From positions 20,157 to 84,156 of the forward strand of contig QHWT01000056.1 of the NCBI GenBank assembly GCA_003222675.1: a DNA stretch of 64,000 nt. The letters run 5' to 3'. The translations under genes and the position numbers were made by a program. Under the pieces are notes generated by a model. The model made no database searches. It saw only the letters and a program-made list of their open reading frames with translations, and was not told the DNA's origin. Positions 53,704 to 62,321 of this stretch are shown here, one piece after another (position 1 is the stretch's first letter; every line of letters begins with the position of its first letter). The stretch comes from Acidobacteriota bacterium (GTDB lineage Bacteria; Acidobacteriota; Vicinamibacteria; Vicinamibacterales; 2-12-FULL-66-21).

Positions 53704-54789
53704 ATGATCAGGAAGATTTTGCCTAGCGCCGTATTGTTCATCGTCCTTGCCATTTGTGATGACACCTTCATCTCTCGCGTCGGCGCCACCGGTAGCGGCG
53801 GTGGTGGTGCTACTGCGGCCGCAGAGACCGTGACATGGCCCGGCTCGTTGGGCGGCAACTCGAGCCAGGCGTACGGGGTGTCGTCGACCGGTTCGGTCGT
53901 GGTGGGATACGCGTCGAACGCGAGCGGGCAGTATCGTGCGTTTCGATGGACGGCGGCGGGCGGGATGAAAGACCTGGGCGACTTCGGATACGCGTACGCC
54001 GCGGCGTATGGAGTTTCCAGCGACGGCTCGATCGTGGTCGGACAGGCGTGGAATGCCAACTATCAGCAGCGGGCTTTTCGTTGGACGGCTGCGAGCGGCC
54101 TGAAGGACCTCGGTACCTTGGGAGGTCCCTATGCCGAAGCCGCGGACGTGTCCGCGAATGGTTTGGTGGTGGTCGGAGACTCATGGGACGCCACCAGCAA
54201 CCAGCACGCCTTTCGATGGACCGCGGCGGGCGGGATGGAGGATCTCGGCACCTTCGGAGGCTTTGACAGCGGCGCGTACGGCGTCTCTGCCGACGGTTCG
54301 GTCGTGGTCGGATACGCAAGCGATCCCGGCGGCCAGCCGCATGCCTTTCGGTGGACCGCGATGACCGGAATTCGGTTTATCGGTACTCTGGGCGGTTTCG
54401 AGAGCCAGGCGTTTGGCGTGTCGGCGGACGGCTCCGTCGTGATCGGACGGTCCACGAATGCGAGCAATGAGCGGCGTGCCTTTCGTTGGACCGCATCAGG
54501 CGGGATGCAGGACCTCGGTACTTTGGGCGGCGTCGGCAGCGCGGCGTATGACGTTTCCGCCGACGGGTCAGTCGTGGTTGGAGATTCAGCGGACGCCAGC
54601 GGGCAGTCTCGTGCCTTTCGCTGGACCGCCGCGAGCGGGATGAAGGATCTGAGCAGCCTCTACTCCGCCTCGATCGGGAGCGGCTCGTACCTCGCATTCG
54701 CCAATGCCATTTCCGCCGATGGACAACACATCGTGGGTTATGGCTACAACCGGCGCAATGCGCGTTATGAGGCCTTTATGACCAATTGA
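53704..54789 (+). CDS. Exported HAF-repeat protein (six full 45-residue repeats)
   Basis: 361 residues from ATG 53704, AGGAGG 5 bases upstream. A signal peptide (about 1-28) is followed by a Gly/Ala linker and six repeats of 45 residues of the pattern LGG-x-AYGVSxDGSVVVGxA, then RAFRWTAxxGMxDLG, and a seventh degenerate one (FANAISADGQHIVGYG) ending EAFMTN. Such HAF repeats (here HAFRW/RAFRW) form an extracellular beta-propeller-like array. Copies are close at the protein level, so the repeat number may vary between strains. No C-terminal sorting signal is seen. Function unknown. Confidence 0.92.
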   Translation: MIRKILPSAVLFIVLAICDDTFISRVGATGSGGGGATAAAETVTWPGSLGGNSSQAYGVSSTGSVVVGYASNASGQYRAFRWTAAGGMKDLGDFGYAYAAAYGVSSDGSIVVGQAWNANYQQRAFRWTAASGLKDLGTLGGPYAEAADVSANGLVVVGDSWDATSNQHAFRWTAAGGMEDLGTFGGFDSGAYGVSADGSVVVGYASDPGGQPHAFRWTAMTGIRFIGTLGGFESQAFGVSADGSVVIGRSTNASNERRAFRWTASGGMQDLGTLGGVGSAAYDVSADGSVVVGDSADASGQSRAFRWTAASGMKDLSSLYSASIGSGSYLAFANAISADGQHIVGYGYNRRNARYEAFMTN

Positions 54790-54983
54790 ATCGAGAACCG
54801 CACTGAGCGGTAAGCGGACGTGCGAAGGGAACGGGCTTCACGCGCACGAGACTGGAAGCTAATCCGTAATATGTCTGTGCATTTATGAATGGCTGTAACG
54901 CGTGAAAGTGTTAGGCTCGCCACCCCGACCTCCGCGACCGGCCGGGTGAGCGCCGCGCGGATCTCGAGGACCAAGGAGGGTGG

Positions 54984-56246
54984 ATGAGACTCTATCGAGG
55001 TACGCTGAACCTGGTTGCCGTGTGTGCGGCAACCTTGATATTCGTCCAGGTGCGCGCGCAGCAGGACGGCAGACAGGAGCAGGCTGCAGAAGTCGCGCGG
55101 CCGGAGCGGGGCGGGAATGGTAACCAGGACAGTCCGCGCTTTCATCGTCATCAGGGCAAAAGCATCCCCAACAGCTACATCGTGGTACTCGATCAGGATC
55201 CCACGGGTGCGGCGGGCGACCCGGGGCTCGCGGCGGCCGATGCGGATCAGGTGATCCTCAGCACGTCATCGGGCCGCGTGAAGCAGGTGTACGCGCACGC
55301 GATCCGTGGCTTCTCCGCGGAGATGACTGAAGACGACGCGCTGGCGCTCAGCAACGATCCGCGGGTCCGCTTCGTGGAAGAGGACTCCGTTATGGAGATC
55401 GTCACCACGCAGACGAACGCCACGTGGGGAATCGATCGGATCGACCAGGTGGCACGGCCGCTGAGCGGCACTTATACCTACACGAGCACCGGCAGCGGCG
55501 TGAATGCCTACATCATCGATACCGGCATACGGACCACGCACACGCAGTTCGGCGGCCGCGCGTCGGTCGCGTTCGACGCTGTTGGCGACGGCCGCAATGG
55601 CATCGACTGCAACGGCCACGGCACGCACGTCTCGGGCACCGTGGGCGGCTCGACCTACGGCGTCGCGAAAGCCGTGCGTCTCTTCGCGGTGCGCGTGCTC
55701 AACTGCTCCGGATCGGGAACGACGTCCGGCGTGATCGCGGGAGTGGACTGGGTCACCGGGCACCACATCGGCCCGGCGGTCGCCAACATGAGTCTCGGCG
55801 GCGGCGTCTCGTCGGCGCTCGATACCGCCGTCCGCAATTCGATAGGATCGGGCGTGACGTATGCGATTGCGGCCGGCAACTCGAACGCGGATGCGAGCGG
55901 TTTTTCGCCCGCGCGCGTCAGCACAGCCATCACTGTCGGCGCGACCACGATCAACGACGCGCGATCGTCCTTCTCGAACTTCGGGAGCGTCGTCGACATC
56001 TTCGCGCCCGGTTCGAGCATCACGTCGGCGTGGTCCACGAGCAACACGGCCACCAACACGATCAGCGGTACATCGATGGCGACTCCACACGTGACGGGGG
56101 TTGCGGCGCGGTTCCTGCAACACAACCGGACCGCTTCACCCGCCGCCGTCAGGAACGCGATCGTCAATGCCGCCTCTCCGAATCGTCTGACCGGAACACC
56201 GCCTGGCACCGCCAACCGGCTGCTCTTCTGGTCCGGGGCGCAGTAG
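54984..56246 (+). CDS. Secreted subtilisin-like serine protease (S8, proteinase K type)
   Basis: 420 residues, AGGAGG 4 bases upstream. Signal peptide (about 1-25), then an inhibitor-I9 propeptide (about 60-140; SYIVVLDQDPTGAAGDP, then IRGFSAEMTEDDALALSNDP), then the protease domain: AYIIDTGIRTTHTQFGG with Asp179, NGHGTHVSGTVGG with His212, oxyanion Asn299 in AIAAGNSNAD, and SGTSMATPHVTGVAARFLQ with Ser364. The catalytic triad is complete and cysteines near 209/241 could form a disulfide. Probably an extracellular general protease. A PrcB-like gene follows 78 bases downstream. Confidence 0.95.
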   Translation: MRLYRGTLNLVAVCAATLIFVQVRAQQDGRQEQAAEVARPERGGNGNQDSPRFHRHQGKSIPNSYIVVLDQDPTGAAGDPGLAAADADQVILSTSSGRVKQVYAHAIRGFSAEMTEDDALALSNDPRVRFVEEDSVMEIVTTQTNATWGIDRIDQVARPLSGTYTYTSTGSGVNAYIIDTGIRTTHTQFGGRASVAFDAVGDGRNGIDCNGHGTHVSGTVGGSTYGVAKAVRLFAVRVLNCSGSGTTSGVIAGVDWVTGHHIGPAVANMSLGGGVSSALDTAVRNSIGSGVTYAIAAGNSNADASGFSPARVSTAITVGATTINDARSSFSNFGSVVDIFAPGSSITSAWSTSNTATNTISGTSMATPHVTGVAARFLQHNRTASPAAVRNAIVNAASPNRLTGTPPGTANRLLFWSGAQ

Positions 56247-56266
56247 CGCCCGACGTTCCCGGGCGC
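56246..56266 (+). terminator. GC-rich hairpin between subtilase and PrcB genes
   Basis: A perfect 7-base inverted repeat GCGCCCG (56246-56252) and CGGGCGC (56260-56266), 7-base loop, directly at the subtilase stop codon. It has no T-tract. It could be a terminator, an attenuator or an mRNA stabiliser reducing PrcB expression relative to the protease. Confidence 0.4.
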
Positions 56267-56324
56267 CTGGCGTCGTCGCGGCGCTCGCGAACACTTATGT
56301 GAAGGAACGGGAAAGGACGCATCC

Positions 56325-56777
56325 GTGCTCAGTGTATGGTCCGTCGTGGCGCTGTCGTGGGCGGTCTGTTGCGCGGCGGCGTCCGCCGATCCCGTGGCGT
56401 TCAAGACGCTCGATCGCGGCGACCAGAGCAACATCGAGGAGGCGCGCGAAGTGGTCGTGCGCACGCCAGCCGAGTGGACGGCATTCTGGAAGCAGCACGC
56501 GCCCAATCAGCGGCGGCCCGCCGTCGATTTCACGCGCTCGATGATCGTCGGCGTGTTCCTCGGCTTCCGGCCGACGGGCGGTCACAGCGTCGAGATCACC
56601 AGAATCGATCGGGAAGGCGCCGACCTGGTCGTCACGTATCGCGAGCGACGACCGGATAAGAGCGACATCGTGACGCAGGTGATCACCATGCCGTACCAGT
56701 TGGTGACGATCGAGCGGTTCGCGGGACCGGTTCGTTTCACTCGCGCCGGTGAACGAGGACCCGCACGAGCGGAATAG
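56325..56777 (+). CDS. PrcB-like protease-complex protein, exported
   Basis: 150 residues from GTG 56325. Signal peptide (about 1-21). The PrcB C-terminal domain pattern is seen as FKTLDRGDQSNIEEAREVVV, then RTPAEWTAFWKQHAPNQRRP, then VDFTRSMIVGVFLGFRPTGG, then SVEITRIDREGADLVVTYRE. In Treponema the lipoprotein PrcB is needed for the PrtP subtilase (dentilisin) complex. Here a subtilase gene precedes it in the same direction, which supports a comparable role. No PrcA-like gene is present. Confidence 0.88.
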   Translation: MLSVWSVVALSWAVCCAAASADPVAFKTLDRGDQSNIEEAREVVVRTPAEWTAFWKQHAPNQRRPAVDFTRSMIVGVFLGFRPTGGHSVEITRIDREGADLVVTYRERRPDKSDIVTQVITMPYQLVTIERFAGPVRFTRAGERGPARAE

Positions 56778-56785
56778 GTTGATCC

Positions 56786-59413
56786 TCACTCGTGGCGAAG
56801 CGCGATGAGCGGCTCCACCGCAGCCGCACGTCGCGCGGGCAGCAGCGACGCCAGCAAGCCGATGAGTGAGATCAGCGCGGCGCCGCCAATGTAGTACAGC
56901 TGGTCGGCCGCCGCCGATCCATACAGCAAGTGCGTCACGAGGCGCGAGCCGGCGGCCGCAAGCGCAATGCCGGCGAGCGCACCCGCCACGACGACCATCA
57001 TCCCATCGCGCACGATCAACCCGAGCACACGCGATCGCGCCGCGCCGAGCGCCATGCGGATGCCGATCTCCTTGGTTCGCCGCGACACGGTGAACGAGAG
57101 CATGCCGTACAAGCCAATCGCGGTGAGCAGCACGGCAAGCGCCGCGGCATAACCGATGAACGTCGCGGCCACGCGCAGAGGCCGAATCCAGCCCGCCATT
57201 TGCATCGGCAGCGTAATCGTCTCGGCGATCGGCACCTCGGGATCGACCCCATTCACTTCGCGCACGAGAGCCGGCAGCATCGCTGCCGGATCGCCTGCGA
57301 CGCGAATGCACAATCGTGAATCGACTTGCTGCGGGTTCTGCCAGAACGGTGCGTACACGTACGGCTGAGCCGCTTCGGTCCGGTTGTTCAGCGGGACGTC
57401 GCTCACCACGCCGACGACCTGATGCGGTCTGTAGCGAATCAGGATCGTCGCACCAATCGCGCCGCCGTCCGGCCACAGTTTGCGCGCGAGCGTCTCGTTG
57501 ACGAGCGCCACAGCCGGTGACGAGCGTCGATCGTGATCGTCGAACTCGCGACCGTTCAAGAGCGGCGTGCGCAACGTTTCGAAATATCTCGGCCCAATCT
57601 CGTTGTAACCGGCGCGCAGCTGCTGTTCCGGCGTCCAGCCTGGAAGGGCCACGTTCGCGCGGCCGCCGCCCAGGACCGCGCCGATGCCGACCATGCTCAC
57701 CGACTCCACGCCCGGCAACGCCGCAAGCCGTGACAGGACTTGACGCTGGAATTGCTGCGCCCGATCGGGCGGATACTTCATGAGCCGCGGCCGCAATCGC
57801 ATCAGCGCGACATGCGAGGTCTCGAAGTGCGTGCCCACGATCATGCTCCGTGCGCTCACGGCGAGCAGGCCGGTGACCGCGACCAGCGCGACCGCGACGG
57901 CCGCTTGCAGGCCGAGGAGCCACGACCCCGACGACCAGCGCACCGTTACCGTTCGCGTCTTGAGATTCGCCACGTCGCGTCGCACAGCTTTGAACGCCGG
58001 GAAGATGCTGAAGACGCAGCCGGCGATCAGCGCGGCCGCGACTGCCGTCAGCACGACGCCAGGCGTCAGGCTGAAGTCGTACAGCATCGGATGTCCTTCG
58101 TCGTCCATGGCGTAGAACATCGCCTGGAGCACACCGATGAACACGCGCGACAGCAGCACACCCGCGATGCCGCCGGCGACGGCCAGCATGAGCGACTCCG
58201 TCATCAGCTGACGAATCACCCGGCCCGACGACGCGCCGAGCGACATGCGGATGCCAAACTCGCTCGCGCGTGCGGCCGACTGCGCTCCGAGCAGCCCTGC
58301 AAGATTCGCGCAGCACACGAGCAATAGCGCGGCCGCGACACCGACGAGAATGGCCACCAGTTTGATCTGCGATGGATCGCTCGTCGCCCCGCGCGGCTGC
58401 GACACCTTGACGCCGCTGTTCTCGCCCATCGGCGCACCAGCCCACGACGCAGGCGTCAACGTCGGCAGCTCCGCCGTGGCATCGGCGACCGCGCGGCCGG
58501 GCGCGAGACGACCGATCATGTCGAGGATGGTGCAGTCCGGCCCGAGCGAGTTGTCGCACCATCGATACCCGACGCGGAGCATCATCGTCGGAATGAAGAT
58601 CTCGGCGGGATACGTCGTCACGCCTGCGAACGTCGGCGGCGCGACCCCGATGACGGTGAAGTCCACACCGTTGATGCGCAGTCTCGCGCCTAGCGCGTGA
58701 GAGGAAGACGCAAACCAGCTGCGCCACAAATCGTGACTCAGAACCGCGACGGGATCGCGATCGGGAACGCGATCCTCTTCCTCCTGGAAGAATCGGCCGA
58801 GCGCCGGCTGCACGCGGAGCAGCGGAAAAAAGTTCGCTGTGACTACTGCGCCATTGATCTCTTTCGCGTTGCCATTTGCCGTGACGAAGAGTGGCGCCGT
58901 CGAGTAATGCGCCGCGAGGCCGCTCAACGTCTTTGTACGATCGCGGAAGCCGGCGTAGTCGGGATACGACACCGGACCTTCCGCGTCAGGACGGCCCCGC
59001 GTGGCAGATACCACGACGAGTGCGTCGGGCCGATCCACCGGCAACCGACGCCAGAACAGCGTGTGACCCAGCGTAAACACGGTCGCGAGCGAAGCGATGG
59101 ACAACGCAATCGTGGCCACCGCCGTCATCGAAAGGACCGGCGCGCGCTTCCACGTGCGCAGGCCGTAGCGAAGATCCTGCACGAGTATTTCGATCGGACG
59201 GATGCCGCGTGCGTCGCGGCACTCTTCCTTTATTTGTTCAACGCCACCAAAGGCTATCCGTGCGCTGCGAGTCGCCTCGTCGCGCGACACACCCGACGCA
59301 ACGTGCCTGTGAATTTCCTGTTCGAGGTGAAAGCGCAGCTCCTCTTCGAGCTCGCGCTCGACGGCGCGTCCACGGAGGAGCGCGCGCAGCCTGTACAAAA
59401 GGTCGCTCACCAT
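56786..59413 (-). CDS. ADOP family duplicated permease with prefix domain
   Basis: 875 residues from ATG 59413 (a longer frame to 59479 would add arginine-rich sequence). Prefix domain: RAVERELEEELRFHLEQEIH and TRSARIAFGGVEQIKEECRD. It is the most diverged copy: the usual GIGANTAIF in TM1 is LSIASLATVFTLGHTLFWRR, core 1 is CCANLAGLLGAQSAARASEF, and core 2 is GLYGMLSFTVSRRTKEIGIR. Tail PARRAAAVEPLIALRHE. It is downstream of, and in the same direction as, the PadR at 59.8 kb, with a permease fossil between them. Confidence 0.93.
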   Translation of the reverse strand: MVSDLLYRLRALLRGRAVERELEEELRFHLEQEIHRHVASGVSRDEATRSARIAFGGVEQIKEECRDARGIRPIEILVQDLRYGLRTWKRAPVLSMTAVATIALSIASLATVFTLGHTLFWRRLPVDRPDALVVVSATRGRPDAEGPVSYPDYAGFRDRTKTLSGLAAHYSTAPLFVTANGNAKEINGAVVTANFFPLLRVQPALGRFFQEEEDRVPDRDPVAVLSHDLWRSWFASSSHALGARLRINGVDFTVIGVAPPTFAGVTTYPAEIFIPTMMLRVGYRWCDNSLGPDCTILDMIGRLAPGRAVADATAELPTLTPASWAGAPMGENSGVKVSQPRGATSDPSQIKLVAILVGVAAALLLVCCANLAGLLGAQSAARASEFGIRMSLGASSGRVIRQLMTESLMLAVAGGIAGVLLSRVFIGVLQAMFYAMDDEGHPMLYDFSLTPGVVLTAVAAALIAGCVFSIFPAFKAVRRDVANLKTRTVTVRWSSGSWLLGLQAAVAVALVAVTGLLAVSARSMIVGTHFETSHVALMRLRPRLMKYPPDRAQQFQRQVLSRLAALPGVESVSMVGIGAVLGGGRANVALPGWTPEQQLRAGYNEIGPRYFETLRTPLLNGREFDDHDRRSSPAVALVNETLARKLWPDGGAIGATILIRYRPHQVVGVVSDVPLNNRTEAAQPYVYAPFWQNPQQVDSRLCIRVAGDPAAMLPALVREVNGVDPEVPIAETITLPMQMAGWIRPLRVAATFIGYAAALAVLLTAIGLYGMLSFTVSRRTKEIGIRMALGAARSRVLGLIVRDGMMVVVAGALAGIALAAAGSRLVTHLLYGSAAADQLYYIGGAALISLIGLLASLLPARRAAAVEPLIALRHE

Positions 59414-59418
59414 GGGTT

Positions 59419-59517
59419 TTACTGATGTCGCAGCGCCATCACGCAATCGACGTGCAGCGCGGGCACGAGACCGGCGCACCCTCCTGCCATGAGCATCACC
59501 ACGAGGGCGCTGCCCAT
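59419..59517 (-). pseudogene. ADOP permease tail fossil between PadR and permease
   Basis: About 32 codons read MGSALVVMLMAGGCAGLVPA, then LHVDCVMALRHQ, and stop. This is the end of an ADOP protein (pattern AGLVPAxxxxRVDPxxALRxE) lacking everything before it. It fills the 110 bases between the PadR stop and the intact permease. It implies that a tandem second permease was once here and was almost entirely deleted. Confidence 0.5.
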
Positions 59518-59522
59518 CCCCG

Positions 59523-59861
59523 CTACGCGTGGTCGAGCAACAGGCTGACCGCCGTGGTGAGCGCCCGCCAGGCGTCGATCTGTTCCTCGAGCCGCTTGCG
59601 CCCCTTTTTGGTCAGCTCGTAGTACTTCGCGCGGCGGTTGTTGTCCGACACGTCCCACTCGGCTTTAATCCACCCGCGCCGCTCCAGCCGGTGCAGCGCT
59701 GGATAGAGCGAACCCTGATGCACCGTCAGGGCGCTGTTCGAGATTTGGCGAATGCGCTCGGAAATCGCCCAGCCATGCTGGGGCTCCAGCGCGACCGCTT
59801 TCAGAATGAGAAGGTCGAGCGTTCCTTGCGGCAGCTCGATTCGCGCTGTGGGTTCGATCAT
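59523..59861 (-). CDS. PadR family transcriptional regulator
   Basis: 112 residues from ATG 59861: IELPQGTLDLLILKAVALEP, then HGWAISERIRQIS, then VHQGSLYPALHRLERRGWIK, then NNRRAKYYELTKKGRKRLEE. GGGGAG lies upstream of the ATG, so I chose it over an in-frame ATG at 59885 that falls inside the operator repeat. It leads an operon with the ADOP permease at 59413. Its own operator candidate is the 8-base repeat upstream. Confidence 0.95.
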   Translation of the reverse strand: MIEPTARIELPQGTLDLLILKAVALEPQHGWAISERIRQISNSALTVHQGSLYPALHRLERRGWIKAEWDVSDNNRRAKYYELTKKGRKRLEEQIDAWRALTTAVSLLLDHA

Positions 59862-59879
59862 GTGGCTCCCCTTCCGCTT

Positions 59880-59916
59880 CGACATGACGCTACCACACGC
59901 TCATGTCGGAGTGCAA
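59880..59916 (-). promoter_or_regulatory. PadR promoter with inverted repeat flanking the -10 box
   Basis: On the minus strand, TTGCAC (59916-59911), a 17-base spacer and GTAGCG (59893-59888) form a promoter. A perfect inverted repeat, CGACATGA (59901-59908 read on minus) and TCATGTCG (59880-59887 read on minus), flanks the -10 box with a 13-base centre. CATGA/TCATG halves spaced like this resemble the ATGT-ACAT motif known from classical PadR operators. Confidence 0.65.
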
Positions 59917-60103
59917 GGGAAGTGACGACCGGCGTGCTGCGTGCCGGCGCGATGAGTGCTGGCAATCGACCCGGCACAGTCGCTGCGCCAGGAGTGAATC
60001 CCTCGGCCGCGCATATCGTCCGGCGCGCCGGCGGCGCGTCCTGCCGGGCACGCTCGCTGAGGGGCGCTTGCACGGCGGTGCACACCCTGCCACAGTGTCG
60101 CGC

Positions 60104-61174
60104 ATGGACGTCTCAGTTGCCGCTCCAGGCGGCGCCCAGCCATCATCGGTGTTCGTCGACCGCCGCCGGACGGCAGATCGCATCTTCCGCGGCGCACTGA
60201 TCTTCAACGCGGCGCTGACCGTCTTCTGGGGCGTGATGCTGGCGACCGGGGAAAACGCCTACTTCTTCGCGAGCTATGACGTCAGCCGGCAGGCACTGAC
60301 GCGGGTATTCACCGGAATCCTGTTTTTCTACGTGCTGTGGGGCTTTTTCTGGTACGGCGTCAAGACGCTGCTGCTGCGATATGTCGCGGGGTTTTCGAAG
60401 GACGAGCGCCGGCAATCGTTCTCCTCGCGCATGCGGGAGCCGTTCGACGTCGGCGAATTCGTGCGCCGCCACTCGGAGCGGCGCATTCGCATCATCGATA
60501 TGATCGGCCGCCGCGGCCGCTTCATCACGCTCGCGATGGCGGCTTTCTTTTATCTCTACTCGCGCGTCGCCGCCGATCAGTCGTCCAATTTCGCGACGCT
60601 GTTCCTGCAGGACAACCTGTTCGACGCGGTCCTCACGAGCTGGATTTTCCTCGGCTTCTATTACTCGGATGGGTTCCTGGCAGCCGCGTTCTATGGCCCG
60701 CAATCGCGCGTGATGGACGGCGTGCTCGCGCGTGCGAACTGCCTGCTCATCACGACGCTCTGGACCGTCTTCAAGTTCGTGATGGTGCCGCTCGGCGGGC
60801 GGCTCGCGTCACTCTACCGGCCGGGGGAGTTCGCGGTGGTCTTCGCGCTCATCTGGGGTTCGTACATCGTGACCGACGCAACCTCCGAGATCGGCGGCGC
60901 GCTGTTCGGGAAACAGAAGCTGCGCGTGTGGGGCATCGGCGACGTCAATCGCAAATCGATCGGCGGAACGGTTACCGGCTTCGTTGCCGCGCTCGTCTTC
61001 TGCGTGTGGATCGTGCTGGGCCACGGCTTGCCGCTGCCCTGGGTTGGTCTCGCGGTGGTCATCGCCGCGTCGAACACGGTGCTGGAGCTCCTTTCGCCAA
61101 GAGGGACCGACGATGTCACGATGGCGATCACGAATGCGTTGATCTGCTGGGGGTTCGCCGCATTGGCGCGGTGA
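60104..61174 (+). CDS. Polytopic membrane protein with phytol/dolichol-kinase-like C-terminal region
   Basis: 356 residues from ATG 60104. At least eight hydrophobic spans (for example FFYVLWGFFWYGVKTLLL, FITLAMAAFFYLYSRVA, VVFALIWGSYIVTDATSEI). The last third matches CTP-dependent phytol/dolichol kinase and CDP-diacylglycerol synthase-type proteins: GGALFGKQKLRVWGIGDV, then RKSIGGTVTGFVAALVFCVW, then NTVLELLSPRGTDDVTMAIT. The acidic-Gly-rKS-G and final E..spxG.DD signature is present. The first 200 residues are an added membrane region without a name. It might phosphorylate a polyprenol or similar lipid; the substrate is unknown. The next gene follows within 25 bases. Confidence 0.7.
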   Translation: MDVSVAAPGGAQPSSVFVDRRRTADRIFRGALIFNAALTVFWGVMLATGENAYFFASYDVSRQALTRVFTGILFFYVLWGFFWYGVKTLLLRYVAGFSKDERRQSFSSRMREPFDVGEFVRRHSERRIRIIDMIGRRGRFITLAMAAFFYLYSRVAADQSSNFATLFLQDNLFDAVLTSWIFLGFYYSDGFLAAAFYGPQSRVMDGVLARANCLLITTLWTVFKFVMVPLGGRLASLYRPGEFAVVFALIWGSYIVTDATSEIGGALFGKQKLRVWGIGDVNRKSIGGTVTGFVAALVFCVWIVLGHGLPLPWVGLAVVIAASNTVLELLSPRGTDDVTMAITNALICWGFAALAR

Positions 61175-61196
61175 TGGGACGCTGTCTCGCTGTACG

Positions 61197-62321
61197 ATGC
61201 ACGACATGAGCAGAACCAGGGTCGTCCTGATCGGCGCCGGGTTCATCGCCGACATTCACGCCGAGTCCTATCACCGCTTCGTTCCTGATGCCGAGCTGGC
61301 CGGCGTCTATTCGAGGAGTGAAGCCCACGCGCGCGCGTTCGCGCAAAAGCACGGGATTGCGCGCTGGTTCATCGATCTCGAGCAGGCGATCGCACAGATG
61401 GACTGCGACGTCGTGGACGTCTGCCTGCCGAATCACCTGCACGCGCGGGTCACGATCGATGCCGTGAAGGCCGGAAAGCACGTCATCGTCGAAAAGCCGT
61501 TGTGCCTGACGCTCGAGGAAGCCGACGCGATGATCGCAGCCGGCAAGGCCCACAGCCGGAAACTGATGTACGCGGAGGAGCTGTGTTTCGCGCCGAAGTA
61601 CGAACGTGTCCGGCAACTCGTGCACGAAGGCGCCGTCGGATCGATCTATTACATGCGGCAGTGCGAAAAGCACTCAGGCCCGCACAGCGCGTGGTTCTAC
61701 GACCTCGATCAATCCGGCGGCGGCGCGTTGATGGACATGGGGTGCCATGGGTTCGCGTGGTGTCGGTGGATGCTCGGCACGGAGACGAAAGTTCTCAGTG
61801 TGTACGCGCAGATGCAGACGGGTCTCATTCACAGAACGCGGACGCGTTGCGAAGAGAACTCGCTCTCGATCATCGAATTCGACGGCGGCGGCGTCGGCAT
61901 CGTCGAGAACAGCTGGGCGAAGCTCGGAGGTATGGAGGACCGGATCGAGGTGTGCGGCACGGGCGGCGTCGTGTATGCCGACTTGTTCATGGGGAATTCC
62001 GCTTTGACCTACAGCGAAAAAGGCTATGGCTATGCAATGGAGAAAGCCGGCCCGACACAAGGCTGGACCTTCACGAATTTCGAGGAAGCATTCAATCAGG
62101 GATACCCGCACGAGTTGAAACACTTCATCGCGTGCGTGCGGAACGACACGCCGCCGCTCACGACCGCCGAGGACGGGCGCGCCGTGCTCGAGATGATGAA
62201 CGCGGCGTACTACTCGGCACGAATAGGCCGGAAGGTCTCGCTGCCTTTTCAGCCATCAGTTTCCAAACCCATCGACTTGTGGCTCCGACCGGTGAATGCA
62301 TCTTCTTCGATTCGACTCTGA
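61197..62321 (+). CDS. Gfo/Idh/MocA family oxidoreductase
   Basis: 374 residues, cytoplasmic (no leader). NAD(P)-binding RVVLIGAGFIADIHAESYHR, then VVDVCLPNHLHARVTIDAVK, the signature VIVEKPLCLTLEEADAM, and a C-terminal sheet domain (GGALMDMGCHGFAWCRWMLG with the conserved DxGxH-like segment). It overlaps the next gene by 26 bases and follows the membrane protein by 22 bases, so the three probably form an operon. The presence of a glucosamine-6-phosphate deaminase homologue downstream points to an amino-sugar or keto-sugar substrate. Confidence 0.94.
   Translation: MHDMSRTRVVLIGAGFIADIHAESYHRFVPDAELAGVYSRSEAHARAFAQKHGIARWFIDLEQAIAQMDCDVVDVCLPNHLHARVTIDAVKAGKHVIVEKPLCLTLEEADAMIAAGKAHSRKLMYAEELCFAPKYERVRQLVHEGAVGSIYYMRQCEKHSGPHSAWFYDLDQSGGGALMDMGCHGFAWCRWMLGTETKVLSVYAQMQTGLIHRTRTRCEENSLSIIEFDGGGVGIVENSWAKLGGMEDRIEVCGTGGVVYADLFMGNSALTYSEKGYGYAMEKAGPTQGWTFTNFEEAFNQGYPHELKHFIACVRNDTPPLTTAEDGRAVLEMMNAAYYSARIGRKVSLPFQPSVSKPIDLWLRPVNASSSIRL

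Noticed and set aside
56295..58727. An 810-codon open frame on the minus strand
   Set aside because: It is a second frame of the ADOP permease at 56786 and then runs through the PrcB gene. It is extremely arginine-rich with no membrane segments.
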